This document shows, in pieces, positions 16,795 to 26,698 of a stretch of 64,000 nucleotides of DNA. The position numbers and the translations under genes were made by a program. The notes beneath the pieces are model-generated. The model ran no database searches. It had not been told where the DNA came from and worked only from the letters and a program-made list of their open reading frames with translations. Position 1 is the stretch's first letter. Every line of letters begins with the position of its first letter. Origin of the DNA: Lachnospiraceae bacterium (GTDB taxonomy: Bacteria; Bacillota_A; Clostridia; Lachnospirales; Lachnospiraceae); NCBI GenBank assembly GCA_017626435.1, contig JAGAIR010000002.1, positions 248,001-312,000 on the forward strand, given 5' to 3'.

Positions 16795-17364
16795 CTATCT
16801 CTGTCTATAAAACGCTACCCCTGGCAGAAGATAGATTTTATCCATTCCATTTTTTTCGACAAATTTCTCTATCATTTCCTTTTTATCGTGGTCGTTTCCC
16901 GCTTCTATACCACACACCACCATATCCAGAGTATCTCCCGGCTGGGCAACATATCTCTCCCATGTCAGATTATTATTTTTTTCTAAATTTTTACTTTCCA
17001 GTTCAGTCGCTTCTGCTGTCTGCTCTTCTGAGGAGCTTTCAGCCTGACACGACATTGTGCATTCTCCAATGTTCTGCAGGTTACTTTCTTCCCTGTCTGT
17101 CTCTACCTGTTCCATGGCATCTCTGTTCTCTTCGTTTACTGCTTCCCCGTTCCAGTTGCATTGACCTCCATAAGGAAATCTGCAAACCTCTTCTTCTTCC
17201 TTTTTCACTGGTACACAAATGGTCTCCCCTACCTGCAGATTATACACATCCACATAGGGATTGGCACGCAATAACAGTGCCAGCGGTATTTTGTACTTCA
17301 TACTGATTGAATATAAAGTATCTCCTTGTTTTACTGCAACCATCATACCATCACAATATTCCAT
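16795..17364 (-). CDS. LysM-domain protein, possible spore or cell-wall protein
   Basis: 189 residues. An N-terminal LysM domain (about 9-56: VKQGDTLYSISMKYKIPLALLLRANPYV, then LQVGETICVPV) should bind peptidoglycan or chitin-like glycan. It is followed by a long acidic, low-complexity linker (about 60-135, rich in Glu, Asn and Gln). A second, degenerate LysM-like unit follows (about 137-189: YVAQPGDTLDMVV ... LLPGVAFY). No signal peptide is present, a pattern shared with spore-coat LysM proteins that are assembled from the mother-cell cytoplasm, but that role is inference. The upstream TTG at 17376 overlaps the ribosome site TTGGAGG, so the ATG at 17364 is chosen. Confidence 0.82.
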   Translation of the reverse strand: MEYCDGMMVAVKQGDTLYSISMKYKIPLALLLRANPYVDVYNLQVGETICVPVKKEEEEVCRFPYGGQCNWNGEAVNEENRDAMEQVETDREESNLQNIGECTMSCQAESSSEEQTAEATELESKNLEKNNNLTWERYVAQPGDTLDMVVCGIEAGNDHDKKEMIEKFVEKNGMDKIYLLPGVAFYRQR

Positions 17365-17531
17365 AATAACCTCCAAATTATTTTGCTACTTATATATATT
17401 CCCATTTTCTGTCATTGGTGACAGGTTCTGGTTTTTTACTTCATGTCTGTTTCTGCCGGATTCAGTTATAATCCCGTTTTTATATACATAAAATCAGATA
17501 GCAGTCTGTCATAAACCAGCTAATTGCCATA

Positions 17532-17560
17532 TTGCAATCACAAAAATTTTGTCATATAAT
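17532..17560 (+). promoter_or_regulatory. Promoter of the activase operon
   Basis: TTGCAA (17532-17537) and a consensus TATAAT (17555-17560) with 17-base spacing. It predicts a leader of about 150 bases containing a GTGCAG(g)ACA/TGTCTGCAC hairpin (17646-17654 with 17681-17689) just before the ribosome site GAAAGG. The rest of the 355-base gap between the LysM and activase genes shows no further gene. Confidence 0.75.
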
Positions 17561-17719
17561 AGGAAAACATGGCGATTCTGCGTCATAAAACAACCTTCCG
17601 GTTGAATTTTGTAGATTTTTTTGTCGAAAACTTTTGCAAGCAAGTGTGCAGGACAAAACAATTCTTACTACAAAATAGAATGTCTGCACGCCCCAGTACA
17701 GAAAGGATGTATTACAACT

Positions 17720-20700
17720 ATGAAATTACCATGTTATACACTGGGAATCGATATCGGTTCTACCACTGTCAAAATTGCAATATTAAATACAGACGGAGAA
17801 ATCATTTTCTCCGATTACCAGCGTCATTACGCAAATATTCAGGAAACACTTGCTTCGATTGTATCAGATGCCTATGACCAGCTCGGTGATCTGCCTGTCT
17901 CTCCGGTGATTACCGGTTCCGGCGGGCTGACTCTTTCTAAACATCTGGACATCCCTTTTGTCCAGGAAGTAGTTGCAGTAGCAACCTCTTTAAAGGATTA
18001 CGCACCTCACACAGATGTAGCGATCGAGCTGGGTGGCGAGGATGCCAAGATCATTTATTTTACTGGCGGAATAGACCAGCGTATGAATGGTATCTGTGCT
18101 GGCGGGACTGGTTCCTTCATCGATCAGATGGCTTCCCTTCTGAAGACAGATGCCACTGGCCTCAATGAATACGCTAAGAATTACCAGTCTATCTATCCCA
18201 TTGCAGCAAGATGTGGTGTTTTTGCAAAAACTGATATCCAGCCTTTGATCAACGAGGGTGCAACCAAGGAAGATCTGTCAGCCTCTATTTTTCAGGCAGT
18301 AGTCAACCAGACCATCAGTGGTCTTGCCTGTGGCAAACCGATTCGCGGAAATGTTGCCTTCTTAGGTGGTCCTCTTCACTTTTTGACGGAGTTAAAACAA
18401 GCTTTTATTCGTACATTAAATCTTACCGGAGACCAGATCATCGCACCAGAACATTCCCATCTTTTTGCTGCTTCCGGTGCTGCAATGAATGCAAAAACAG
18501 ATACTGTTATGTCTTCTCTCAGTAAATTAAATGAAGACTTATCCCATAAAATTTCCATGGAGTTTGAGGTTACCCGTCTGGATCCCCTCTTTCAGGATGA
18601 AGCAGAATACGATGCCTTTTTAAAGAAGCATTCAGAAAATGATGTGAAAAAGGGAGACTTTGCTTCCTACCGCGGAAACCTGTTTCTGGGTATTGATGCC
18701 GGCTCCACTACAACCAAGGTTGCTGTCATCGGAGAAGACGGCTCTCTGCTCTACTCTTTCTACAGCAATAATAACGGAAGCCCATTAAAGACAGCTATCA
18801 AAGCCATTAAGGAAATCTACTCCCTGATGCCGGAAGGTACACAAATTGTCCGCGCCTGCTCCACCGGATATGGAGAAGCTCTGTTAAAGTCAGCATTGCT
18901 TCTGGATGAGGGAGAAGTAGAAACCGTGGCACATTACAATGCTGCCGCCTTTTTTGAACCAGAAGTAGACTGTATTCTGGATATCGGCGGACAGGATATG
19001 AAATGCATTAAGATTAAAAATCATTCTGTAGATAAAGTGCAGCTCAATGAGGCATGTTCCTCCGGTTGTGGTTCCTTTATCGAAACCTTTGCCAAATCAT
19101 TAAACTATGAAGTCGCAGACTTTGCCAAGGTGGCACTGTTTGCAGAAAATCCCATAGATCTTGGATCCCGTTGTACCGTATTTATGAATTCCAAGGTAAA
19201 ACAGGCGCAGAAAGAGGGGGCTTCCGTAGCTGATATCTCTGCCGGACTGGCTTACTCTGTTATTAAAAATGCTTTATTAAAGGTAATCAAACTTACCGAC
19301 CCGAAAGATCTGGGTGAAAAGGTAGTAGTACAGGGTGGTACCTTTTATAACGATGCTGTTCTTCGCAGCTTTGAACGCATTTCAGGCTGTAAGGCAGTAC
19401 GCCCGGACATTGCCGGTATCATGGGTGCCTTTGGTGCCGCTTTGATTGCACGCAATCACTACACCGGACAACCATCCACCATGTTGACGATCCAGCAGAT
19501 CAATGAATTGAAGTTTGAGACATCCATGGCACGTTGTAAGGGCTGTACCAACCATTGTCTCCTGACCATTAACCGTTTTACCGGTGGTAGACAGTTCATT
19601 TCCGGTAACCGCTGCGAACGAGGGATTGGAAAGGAAAAGAACAAAGACAACATTCCAAACCTGTTTGACTATAAAAATAAACGTCTGTTCCAACACTATA
19701 CTCCACTGGATGAAGAACAGGCAGTACGGGGTACTGTGGGCATCCCTCGTGTATTGAATATGTATGAAAACTATCCATTCTGGTTTACCTTCTTCACGGA
19801 ACTGGGATACCGCGTTGTAGTTTCACCGGAATCCAACCGTAAGATTTATGAGCTTGGAATTGAATCCATCCCAAGTGAATCAGAGTGCTATCCGGCAAAG
19901 CTTGCTCACGGTCATGTGACCTGGCTGCTACGTCAGGGCATTGATTATATCTTCTATCCATGTATTCCTTATGAACGTGCAGAGGTAGAGGACGCCAATA
20001 ATCACTACAACTGTCCGATCGTCACCTCCTATGGTGAAAATATCAAAAATAACATCGAAGAACTTCGAGACGAAAAGATCACCTACCAGAATCCATTCCT
20101 TTCTTTTGAAAATGAGGAAATTGCCACAAAACGTCTGGTAGACTATTTCACAAAAGAAAATGGGTTCTCTCCGTCAGAAATCCGTCATGCCGCTGCCAGA
20201 GCATGGAAGGAAATGCAGGCGGTGAGAGAAGAAATGCAACACAAAGGAGAAGAGGTTTTGCAGTATCTGAAAGAAACCGGACGCCGCGGAATCGTCCTTG
20301 CCGGACGTCCTTACCACATTGATCCGGAAATCAATCACGGTATTCCTGATCTGATCACCTCCTATGGTGTTGCTGTACTGACAGAGGACAGTATCTCCCA
20401 TCTGGGACAGGTAGACAGACCAACCATTGTTATGGACCAGTGGATGTATCATTCCCGTCTGTACCAGGCTGCTTCCTATGTCCGCACACAAAATAATCTG
20501 GATTTGATCCAGCTCAATTCCTTTGGCTGTGGACTGGATGCCGTCACTACAGACCAGGTCAGTGATATTCTGACAAAGTGTAATAAAATCTATACTGTGC
20601 TGAAGATCGACGAGGTAAATAATCTGGGAGCTGCCCGCATTCGTATCCGTTCCCTGCTTGCCGCTGTAAAGGAGCGTGAGACAAAGAACATCCAGCCGGC

Positions 20701-21940
20701 TTTGACCGACACTGCCCACCATCGTGTTGTCTTTACCAAAGAAATGCGTAAGGATTATACGATTCTGGTACCGCAGATGTCTCCGATCCATTTCGATATT
20801 CTGGCACCGGCACTGGAGTCCTGCGGATATCACCTGGAGGTATTGCCAAGTACAGAAAAATCCGTTGATTACGGTTTAAAATACGTTAACAATGATGCCT
20901 GCTATCCTTCCCTGATCGTCGTAGGACAATTTATGGAAGCACTGCTGTCCGGCCGTTACGATTTAGACAAAGTGGCACTGATCATCACCCAGACTGGTGG
21001 CGGCTGCCGCGCTACCAACTATATCGGATTTATCCGCCGTGCATTGGAAAAAGCGGGTATGTCCCAGATTCCGGTTATTTCCATGAGTGCCGGCATAGAG
21101 ACAAACCCAGGTCTGGATATCAACTTGAAAATGGCGAACCGTGCTATCCAGGCATTGATCTATGGTGATGTATTTATGCGTGTCCTCTACAGAACGAGAC
21201 CTTATGAGGCAGTTCCGGGCTCTGCCAATGCACTGCACCAGAAATGGCTGAAAATCGTACAAAATTCTGTCAAAACAGCAAAACGCAGTGAATTTAAGAA
21301 AAATGTCCGGCAGATTATAAAAGAGTTTGATGAACTGCCACTGAAAGATATCAAGAAGCCAAGGGTAGGTATCGTAGGTGAGATCCTTGTTAAATTCCTT
21401 CCTCTAGCCAACAATTATCTGGTAGAGCTTCTGGAAGCAGAGGGTGCAGAGGCTGTTTGCCCTGATCTGATGGACTTCTTTATGTACAGCCTGCACAATG
21501 CAAATTTCAAGGCAGAATATCTGGGCAAAAAGAAATCCTCTGCCCATATCAACAATATTGCCATTGCCTATCTGGAAAATTACCGCAAGGTTGCCAGTGA
21601 TGCGTTCCGTGCAAGCAAACATTTTGAACCTCCTGTTCCTATCCGCACACTGTCCGCTTATGCTGACCCAATCGTAAGCAATGGTAACCAGACTGGAGAG
21701 GGTTGGTTCCTGACCGGTGAAATGATTGAGCTGATTCACTCCGGCGTGCCAAATATTGTATGCACCCAGCCATTTGGCTGTCTGCCAAACCACGTAGTAG
21801 GAAAGGGTGTTATCAAGGAACTTCGCCGGCTCTATCCAGATTCTAATGTAGTTGCAGTAGACTACGATCCGGGTGCCAGCGAGGTAAACCAGTTGAACCG
21901 AATTAAACTGATGCTTTCCACGGCAGTCAAAAACATGTAG
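17720..21940 (+). CDS. Double-domain 2-hydroxyacyl-CoA dehydratase activase (BcrA/BadF/HgdC-type ATPase with DUF2229 region)
   Basis: 1406-residue soluble protein. It has two ASKHA ATPase domains: one starting at [15 protein letters not shown] (about 7-22) and one at [15 protein letters not shown] (about 323-338). In activases of this family a cysteine pair at the dimer interface holds a [4Fe-4S] cluster. The second domain keeps cysteines ([15 protein letters not shown], about 443), whereas the first has [12 protein letters not shown] without them. A CKGCTNHC motif follows near 604. The remaining ~750 residues are DUF2229/HgdB-like, with conserved [14 protein letters not shown] and [14 protein letters not shown]. 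The family energises electrons by ATP hydrolysis for radical dehydrations; this long form has no known substrate. The longer frame from 17621 lacks a ribosome site; GAAAGG precedes the ATG at 17720. Confidence 0.9.
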   Translation: MKLPCYTLGIDIGSTTVKIAILNTDGEIIFSDYQRHYANIQETLASIVSDAYDQLGDLPVSPVITGSGGLTLSKHLDIPFVQEVVAVATSLKDYAPHTDVAIELGGEDAKIIYFTGGIDQRMNGICAGGTGSFIDQMASLLKTDATGLNEYAKNYQSIYPIAARCGVFAKTDIQPLINEGATKEDLSASIFQAVVNQTISGLACGKPIRGNVAFLGGPLHFLTELKQAFIRTLNLTGDQIIAPEHSHLFAASGAAMNAKTDTVMSSLSKLNEDLSHKISMEFEVTRLDPLFQDEAEYDAFLKKHSENDVKKGDFASYRGNLFLGIDAGSTTTKVAVIGEDGSLLYSFYSNNNGSPLKTAIKAIKEIYSLMPEGTQIVRACSTGYGEALLKSALLLDEGEVETVAHYNAAAFFEPEVDCILDIGGQDMKCIKIKNHSVDKVQLNEACSSGCGSFIETFAKSLNYEVADFAKVALFAENPIDLGSRCTVFMNSKVKQAQKEGASVADISAGLAYSVIKNALLKVIKLTDPKDLGEKVVVQGGTFYNDAVLRSFERISGCKAVRPDIAGIMGAFGAALIARNHYTGQPSTMLTIQQINELKFETSMARCKGCTNHCLLTINRFTGGRQFISGNRCERGIGKEKNKDNIPNLFDYKNKRLFQHYTPLDEEQAVRGTVGIPRVLNMYENYPFWFTFFTELGYRVVVSPESNRKIYELGIESIPSESECYPAKLAHGHVTWLLRQGIDYIFYPCIPYERAEVEDANNHYNCPIVTSYGENIKNNIEELRDEKITYQNPFLSFENEEIATKRLVDYFTKENGFSPSEIRHAAARAWKEMQAVREEMQHKGEEVLQYLKETGRRGIVLAGRPYHIDPEINHGIPDLITSYGVAVLTEDSISHLGQVDRPTIVMDQWMYHSRLYQAASYVRTQNNLDLIQLNSFGCGLDAVTTDQVSDILTKCNKIYTVLKIDEVNNLGAARIRIRSLLAAVKERETKNIQPALTDTAHHRVVFTKEMRKDYTILVPQMSPIHFDILAPALESCGYHLEVLPSTEKSVDYGLKYVNNDACYPSLIVVGQFMEALLSGRYDLDKVALIITQTGGGCRATNYIGFIRRALEKAGMSQIPVISMSAGIETNPGLDINLKMANRAIQALIYGDVFMRVLYRTRPYEAVPGSANALHQKWLKIVQNSVKTAKRSEFKKNVRQIIKEFDELPLKDIKKPRVGIVGEILVKFLPLANNYLVELLEAEGAEAVCPDLMDFFMYSLHNANFKAEYLGKKKSSAHINNIAIAYLENYRKVASDAFRASKHFEPPVPIRTLSAYADPIVSNGNQTGEGWFLTGEMIELIHSGVPNIVCTQPFGCLPNHVVGKGVIKELRRLYPDSNVVAVDYDPGASEVNQLNRIKLMLSTAVKNM

Positions 21941-21942
21941 AT

Positions 21943-23181
21943 ATGAATATATTAGTATACCGCTGGGATATCTATCCCTATGATGATATTATCCAAACAT
22001 TTCAAAAGCAGGGACATTCTGTAGATGTTCCTGCTTTTTCTGCGAAAAATCATCTCCGGGATGAACAATTTGAACAGGCATTCATGGAAAGACTGAAACA
22101 AAACTCATACGATTTTGTTTTTTCTGTCAATTACTTTTCTGTTATTGCCATAGTCTGCCACCAATTACAGATACCTTATGTTTCATGGACGGTAGACACT
22201 CCTCTGATCAGCATGCAGACCCCTACCATCTTTTATCCGGAAAACCGCATTTTCACATTTGATAAAAATGAATGGGTCCAGCTCCGCAAAAAGGGTGTAA
22301 CGAATAGTTATCATCTTCCTCTTGCCGGCAGTACAGTCAGATTTCCTGCCGCTTCCGAAGAAATCCCTCCGAACTATCAGTATCCTGTTTCTTTTGTAGG
22401 TAATCTCTATGACAAAAACCGTTATGATGAAATGTGCCGGATTCTCCCCGATTACCTTTGCGGATATATGGATGCCGCCATAGAAGCACAGCTGCATATT
22501 TCCTGTGGCAATTTATTTCCTGTAATGCTTTCCGGCAACATCTTTCAGGAACTCAAACCCTATCTCCACCTGGAAAAAGGCTATGATTCCTGTTTCTATC
22601 CCGATTTGCCACACGCACGGAAGAATTGTTCTGCGGATACAGACAGCATCAATCAGCGCGAAGATTGGGAGGACATACAGGATGCCCTTCTTAAACTGCA
22701 GTTTACCACCCGTGTCCTTTCCCATAAAGCAGCTTCCCTGATAAGGATCCGCACTCTGAACCAACTTGCCAGAAAATATCCGGTACATCTGTTTACCACC
22801 AGCGATACCAGCCCTCTGCTTCACGTACACACTCATCCAGCCCTGGATTATCACACACAGATGTCTAAGATATTCTCTGTGAGTAAGATCAATCTGAATA
22901 TGACAGCACCAAACATTGAGAGCGGAATTCCTCTGCGGGTATGGGATGTTTTAAGTGCCGGCGGATTTCTCCTGACTGATTACCGACCTGAATATGATGG
23001 TCTATTGGAGGATGGATATGAACTTGTCATATATGATGGTCTGGAGGATTTAATCCAAAAGATACATTATTATCTCACCCACGAGGAAGAACGCCTGCAA
23101 ATTGCCAGAAACGGCTATCAGCGCATTCTCCAGGAACACAATTATCAAAACAGGTTAGAAAAAATGCTGTGCACCATCTGA
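21943..23181 (+). CDS. CgeB-like glycosyltransferase family protein
   Basis: 412 residues. The N-terminal half is a Rossmann-like domain (MNILVYRWDIYPYDDIIQTF; DFVFSVNYFSVIAIVCHQLQIPYVSWTVDTP). The C-terminal half has the Glyco_trans_1_2 signature region (MSKIFSVSKINLNMT ... GIPLRVWDVLSAGGFLLTDYRPE). Similar proteins are annotated as CgeB/DUF3880 glycosyltransferases, some linked to spore surface sugars. The start codon lies two bases after the activase stop without its own ribosome site, so translation should be coupled to the activase. The sugar and acceptor are unknown. Confidence 0.8.
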   Translation: MNILVYRWDIYPYDDIIQTFQKQGHSVDVPAFSAKNHLRDEQFEQAFMERLKQNSYDFVFSVNYFSVIAIVCHQLQIPYVSWTVDTPLISMQTPTIFYPENRIFTFDKNEWVQLRKKGVTNSYHLPLAGSTVRFPAASEEIPPNYQYPVSFVGNLYDKNRYDEMCRILPDYLCGYMDAAIEAQLHISCGNLFPVMLSGNIFQELKPYLHLEKGYDSCFYPDLPHARKNCSADTDSINQREDWEDIQDALLKLQFTTRVLSHKAASLIRIRTLNQLARKYPVHLFTTSDTSPLLHVHTHPALDYHTQMSKIFSVSKINLNMTAPNIESGIPLRVWDVLSAGGFLLTDYRPEYDGLLEDGYELVIYDGLEDLIQKIHYYLTHEEERLQIARNGYQRILQEHNYQNRLEKMLCTI

Positions 23182-23195
23182 TGCACAGCATTTTT
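23160..23195. terminator. Bidirectional terminator overlapping a stop codon
   Basis: AAAAATGCTGTGCA (23160-23173) pairs perfectly with TGCACAGCATTTTT (23182-23195). The loop contains the TGA stop of the CgeB-like gene. A-rich and T-rich sides on both strands allow it to end this operon and the convergent CPBP gene. Confidence 0.85.
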
Positions 23196-23201
23196 CACTA
23201 T

Positions 23202-24401
23202 TTATTCCCTGTCACTAAAATAATCTGCATTAAATACCGTATGGACCTGTTCCTCTGACGGAGTCTGAACTATTTCTCCAGGCTTAACAGATTCCTCTTG
23301 TAATAGATCCGCCTTATCCTCAGATGAAGCCGTCCTGTCCGGTCTCCACGGTGTCTCGGTAAATTCCGCCGGATCATTCCGGTACACCCTTTCTCCCTCT
23401 GTCACATATTTTTCCTGTCCTTCTGCCACAGAAGAAGGAATCCTGCTCTCCACCAGCATTCCCTTCTTGTTCATCCGGTAATATACAATACCGATTGCTG
23501 TCAAGAGTGTTACCGTCACAGCAAGACCACCTTCCAGTCCAAAGCTGCCGCCATTAAGAAAGTCTCTTCCATCGGTAAATGTAGTCAAAAAAATAGAATT
23601 TTGTTTTGCCAGTCCACTTACCTGCACCCCCATTACATTTCCCTGCATAAAGTTCCAGACACTGTGCACAGCTGCTACGATCCAGATATTTCCGCTCTGA
23701 ATAAATAAAAGTGCCATAAACATTCCAAATAAAAACAGATTCACCATGCTGAGCACCGTCATTCCATTATTGGCAAAATGAAGTGCCATAAACAAAAGAC
23801 TGCTTGCAGCAGCAGAAAACCAAACAGAATATTTCCGGCTTAAGGATACAAGCAGAAATCCCCGGCAGATAACCTCCTCTGCCATTCCCTGTACCATATA
23901 CCCACCAAAATACAACAAAATATATATCGGAATCATATCGGATGCCGCTCCCCCAAACTGAACACTCCCTGTCCCAAGACAGACGAGATATGCCGCTCCA
24001 AAGGCAGCAGTTCCGATCAACAGCCCCTTGATATACTGAAGAACGAATCCTTTCCGGACAAATCCCATCGTATGAAGCTTTCTTTTTTCAAAATAGCGGC
24101 AATACATCAGATATGTCACGATCAGAAAGATTTCTGAAAACAACATGAAAATGGTCATCCATTCCGGCATATTCTGTATCAATGATGTCATAGCCTCCAT
24201 ATCAATCTCTCCGGTACGCATCATCTGGATATAATCCTTACTCTGTAAAAAATAGGCAAGCATCCCCGGTGTCTGGCCAACACTCATAATAATCGACCCC
24301 ACAAAATAGACTACCATGCAGATCAACATTTCTAACATCCAGACATGTCCCTTTCCTGTGGAAGCCTCCTGCATAAAACCAGGTTTCTTTATCTCCTTCA
24401 T
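23202..24401 (-). CDS. CPBP family intramembrane glutamic endopeptidase
   Basis: 399-residue membrane protein with about eight helices (about 20-310) and a polar acidic tail of ~90 residues. The CPBP/Abi motifs are present: MAEEVICRGFLLV (EExxxR, about 180), FMALHFANNG (about 212) and HSVWNFMQG (about 255). Bacterial members include bacteriocin-immunity proteins and proteases for membrane proteins; the substrate here is unknown. The ATG at 24401 follows AGAAAGGA; the frame's earlier ATG at 24425 lacks a ribosome site. It has its own promoter and shares a terminator with the convergent operon. Confidence 0.9.
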   Translation of the reverse strand: MKEIKKPGFMQEASTGKGHVWMLEMLICMVVYFVGSIIMSVGQTPGMLAYFLQSKDYIQMMRTGEIDMEAMTSLIQNMPEWMTIFMLFSEIFLIVTYLMYCRYFEKRKLHTMGFVRKGFVLQYIKGLLIGTAAFGAAYLVCLGTGSVQFGGAASDMIPIYILLYFGGYMVQGMAEEVICRGFLLVSLSRKYSVWFSAAASSLLFMALHFANNGMTVLSMVNLFLFGMFMALLFIQSGNIWIVAAVHSVWNFMQGNVMGVQVSGLAKQNSIFLTTFTDGRDFLNGGSFGLEGGLAVTVTLLTAIGIVYYRMNKKGMLVESRIPSSVAEGQEKYVTEGERVYRNDPAEFTETPWRPDRTASSEDKADLLQEESVKPGEIVQTPSEEQVHTVFNADYFSDRE

Positions 24402-24449
24402 TGACTTTTCCTTTCTAGTTCCCATTATCTATAGATTTTTATGAAAAAT

Positions 24450-24478
24450 ACTTTACTACCATTCTCCTGGAAAGTCAA
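24450..24478 (-). promoter_or_regulatory. Promoter of the CPBP protease gene
   Basis: Minus-strand TTGACT (24473-24478) and TAAAGT (24450-24455) with 17-base spacing, about 50 bases before the start codon. It lies in the gap after the small upstream gene. Confidence 0.65.
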
Positions 24479-24495
24479 ATTCCAACATGCCGGCA

Positions 24496-24705
24496 TCACC
24501 TATCCCCTCCTTTGGCAACACATAGATAACAATATCTGCGAAAAATGCGTTCTGCCTGCTCCTCAGACAACTCCATCTCGATATACCGTGAAATATTCTT
24601 CTTTTGCAGTTTTCTCTGCTCCTCCTCTGGCATCCGCATCAATTGTCCGGCGAACTGGTCTGTCTGTTTCTTTCTGATTTCCGCATTATCTCTAATTTGT
24701 TTCAT
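24496..24705 (-). CDS. Small charged hypothetical protein, 69 residues
   Basis: Not recognised. Charged, helical sequence MKQIRDNAEIRKKQTDQFAG followed by LMRMPEEEQRKLQKK and a C-terminal CYLCVAKGG. A good TAGGAGGA site lies six bases before the ATG, and no better frame covers this stretch, so it is probably real. It precedes the CPBP gene on the same strand, but that gene also has its own promoter. Confidence 0.6.
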   Translation of the reverse strand: MKQIRDNAEIRKKQTDQFAGQLMRMPEEEQRKLQKKNISRYIEMELSEEQAERIFRRYCYLCVAKGGDR

Positions 24706-24897
24706 AGAAATCCTCCTATCTGCCTTTTCTTTTTATAATACTATCTATCACACGACACTTCAATCCATACCGGTTTATTTTCTTTTTTATGAAATGAATA
24801 TATCCTTATAGATACAAAAGGTAGCTGTAATACTACAGGAGATTGAAAAGAAATCATGAAAACTTGTTGTACATAAATAAGAAATGGAGTGCGAATA

Positions 24898-25239
24898 TTG
24901 GATATAGATACCACAACCATTGGACAAAATGTCCGGGCTTTAAGAGACCAGGCCGGACTCACTCAGGCACAGCTGGCTGAGGCTATCGATAAATCTACCA
25001 TACATGTCTCACATATAGAAAATGGACTGACCAGTATTTCCCTGGAATGCCTTCTGTCTCTTTGTGTTGCTCTGGAAACCACTCCGAATATCATATTAGA
25101 GGGTACGTATCCTGTTGCATCCTCAGAAAACTCCGACCTGTTGATGGAGCCCTCTTCCGATTCCTTCATCTCTGCTGCGGATACCCGGAATCTTGCTATT
25201 AAAATTGCAGATATTATAATGAAGCGTTTAGAAAAGTAA
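24898..25239 (+). CDS. XRE family (Cro/CI-type) transcriptional regulator
   Basis: 113-residue DNA-binding protein. The helix-turn-helix domain occupies about residues 7-60: IGQNVRALRDQAGLTQAQLAEAIDKSTIHVSHIENGLTSISLECLLSLCVAL. The C-terminal tail is Ser/Asp/Glu-rich, ending in a basic helix; there is no obvious ligand domain. Start choice: GGAG at 24886-24889 lies eight bases before a TTG at 24898, which gives a normal N-terminus. The in-frame GTG at 24889 overlaps the ribosome site itself. Divergent from the small gene at 24496; targets unknown. Confidence 0.88.
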   Translation: MDIDTTTIGQNVRALRDQAGLTQAQLAEAIDKSTIHVSHIENGLTSISLECLLSLCVALETTPNIILEGTYPVASSENSDLLMEPSSDSFISAADTRNLAIKIADIIMKRLEK

Positions 25240-25252
25240 CTATTCTTAATAA

Positions 25253-25286
25253 AAAAAGATGTGTCAAAAAACGACACATCTTTTTT
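25253..25286. terminator. Bidirectional terminator between the XRE gene and the aminotransferase gene
   Basis: AAAAAAGATGTGTC and GACACATCTTTTTT pair perfectly around a seven-base loop. T-runs are present in both directions, so it serves both convergent genes. Confidence 0.88.
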
Positions 25287-25313
25287 ATTTTTATGCAAAT
25301 CACGCTTTCCCTG

Positions 25314-26513
25314 TTACTGAAGTTCATTCAGGAACTCTTCAATCCAGTCCAGTCCCTTTTCGATCTGCTCAATAGAAATTGCATAGGATAAACGTATATG
25401 ATCATCAAATCCAAAATCTGCACACGGCACAACTGCCACATTATATTCCTCGATCAAAATCTGAGCCATCCTGGAGGTATCTGTAATGACCTCAGAATGA
25501 TATTTCTTTCCTAATACTCCACTGACATCCACAAACTCATAAAATGCTCCCATCGGTTCAATGGCACTGATATATGGCATCTTACAAATTCTATCATACA
25601 TGTATTTACGGCGCTTATCAAATTCATCATGCATCTTTGCCACAGAATCCTGTGGTCCATTTAACGCCTCTACTGCTGCTTTCTGTGCGATAGAGTTTGG
25701 ATTGGAAGTCTGATGACTCTGGACACTTCCCATCATCTTTGCAATTTCCTTAGAAGATCCCGTGTAACCAATTCTCCAGCCTGTCATGGCATAGCTCTTT
25801 GCCAGACCACTGCAGGTAATGGTCCTGTCATAAATTTCCTTCCCAAAGGAAGCGATGCTGATATGTTTCTCCTGACCATAAACCAGATTTTCATACATTT
25901 CATCTGCCACTACATAGAAATCCCCTGCTACTACCACATCAGCAATAGCTCGAAGTTCTTCCTCTGTATACAGCATTCCAGTGGGGTTGTTTGGTGTATT
26001 CAGGACAAGTGCTTTTGTCTTGTCTGTTACAGCTGCCTTCAGATCCTGGGCTGTCAGTTTATAATTCTGTTCCTTTGTGGTTTTCACAATAACAGGAACA
26101 CCCCCTGCCAGCTTTACGATCTCAGGATAGCTCAGCCAGAATGGCGCCGGAATGATCACTTCGTCACCTGGATTCAGTAAAGCGGTAAAAATATTGGTCA
26201 GGGAGTGTTTTCCGCCATTACTGATTACAATCTGATCCGGAGCATAATCCAGACCATTAAATTCTTTAAATTTCTTAGAAATCGCTTCCTTTAACTCATT
26301 AGTACCGGAAGCAGGTGTATATTTGGTAAATCCATCGTGAATTGCTTCAATCGCAGCATCACAGATGTTGTCCGGTGTATTAAAGTCGGGCTCTCCTGCA
26401 CCAAACCCCACAACATCCTTTCCCTGTGCCCTTAACTCCTTTGCCTTAGCGGTAATAGCTAACGTAGAAGATGGCTTTACTGCAGCTGCTTTCCTGGATA
26501 ATTCTAATGACAT
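25314..26513 (-). CDS. PLP-dependent aminotransferase, aspartate aminotransferase type (class I)
   Basis: 399 residues, the normal length for subgroup I-gamma aspartate aminotransferases. The motifs run in order. First comes GFGAGEPDFNTP (about 35-46). The N-terminal cofactor loop near 98-105 includes SNGGKHSL. LNTPNNPTG (about 172-180) carries the Asn that contacts the cofactor, followed by VADEMYENL (about 203). The Schiff-base lysine lies in SGLAKSYAMTGWRIGY (about 235-240). The C-terminal Arg that binds the substrate carboxylate is in DHIRLSYA. It would interconvert aspartate and oxaloacetate, possibly also other acidic or aromatic amino acids. It is transcribed alone from a good promoter. 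Confidence 0.93.
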   Translation of the reverse strand: MSLELSRKAAAVKPSSTLAITAKAKELRAQGKDVVGFGAGEPDFNTPDNICDAAIEAIHDGFTKYTPASGTNELKEAISKKFKEFNGLDYAPDQIVISNGGKHSLTNIFTALLNPGDEVIIPAPFWLSYPEIVKLAGGVPVIVKTTKEQNYKLTAQDLKAAVTDKTKALVLNTPNNPTGMLYTEEELRAIADVVVAGDFYVVADEMYENLVYGQEKHISIASFGKEIYDRTITCSGLAKSYAMTGWRIGYTGSSKEIAKMMGSVQSHQTSNPNSIAQKAAVEALNGPQDSVAKMHDEFDKRRKYMYDRICKMPYISAIEPMGAFYEFVDVSGVLGKKYHSEVITDTSRMAQILIEEYNVAVVPCADFGFDDHIRLSYAISIEQIEKGLDWIEEFLNELQ

Positions 26514-26583
26514 GATGATATCCCCTTTCCTTTACGGTCTTTTTTTCATTGGTTTCCAATCTGTTCCAATGCGTCCAGTACAA

Positions 26584-26613
26584 TTTATACCATAAATGCC
26601 CCCTTTGCGTCAA
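26584..26613 (-). promoter_or_regulatory. Aminotransferase promoter
   Basis: Minus-strand TTGACG (26608-26613) and TATAAA (26584-26589) with 18-base spacing, about 70 bases before the start codon. Confidence 0.65.
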
Positions 26614-26644
26614 TGTATAATTGTATACAATCTTGCCCTCAAAA

Positions 26645-26694
26645 GAAAAACGTCATAAGAAAACATGCACAAAAGCTTTCTCTGACGCTTTTTC
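26645..26694 (-). terminator. Terminator of the LCP gene
   Basis: On the minus strand GAAAAAgCGTCA and TGACGTTTTTC pair across an inner AGAAA/TTTCT-rich region, just after the LCP stop codon, with the T-run forming part of the 3' arm. Confidence 0.6.
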
Positions 26695-26698
26695 TATC

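Noticed and set aside
20174..20833. Minus-strand frame of 219 residues
   Set aside because: Antisense shadow of the activase gene with no ribosome site or recognisable motif.
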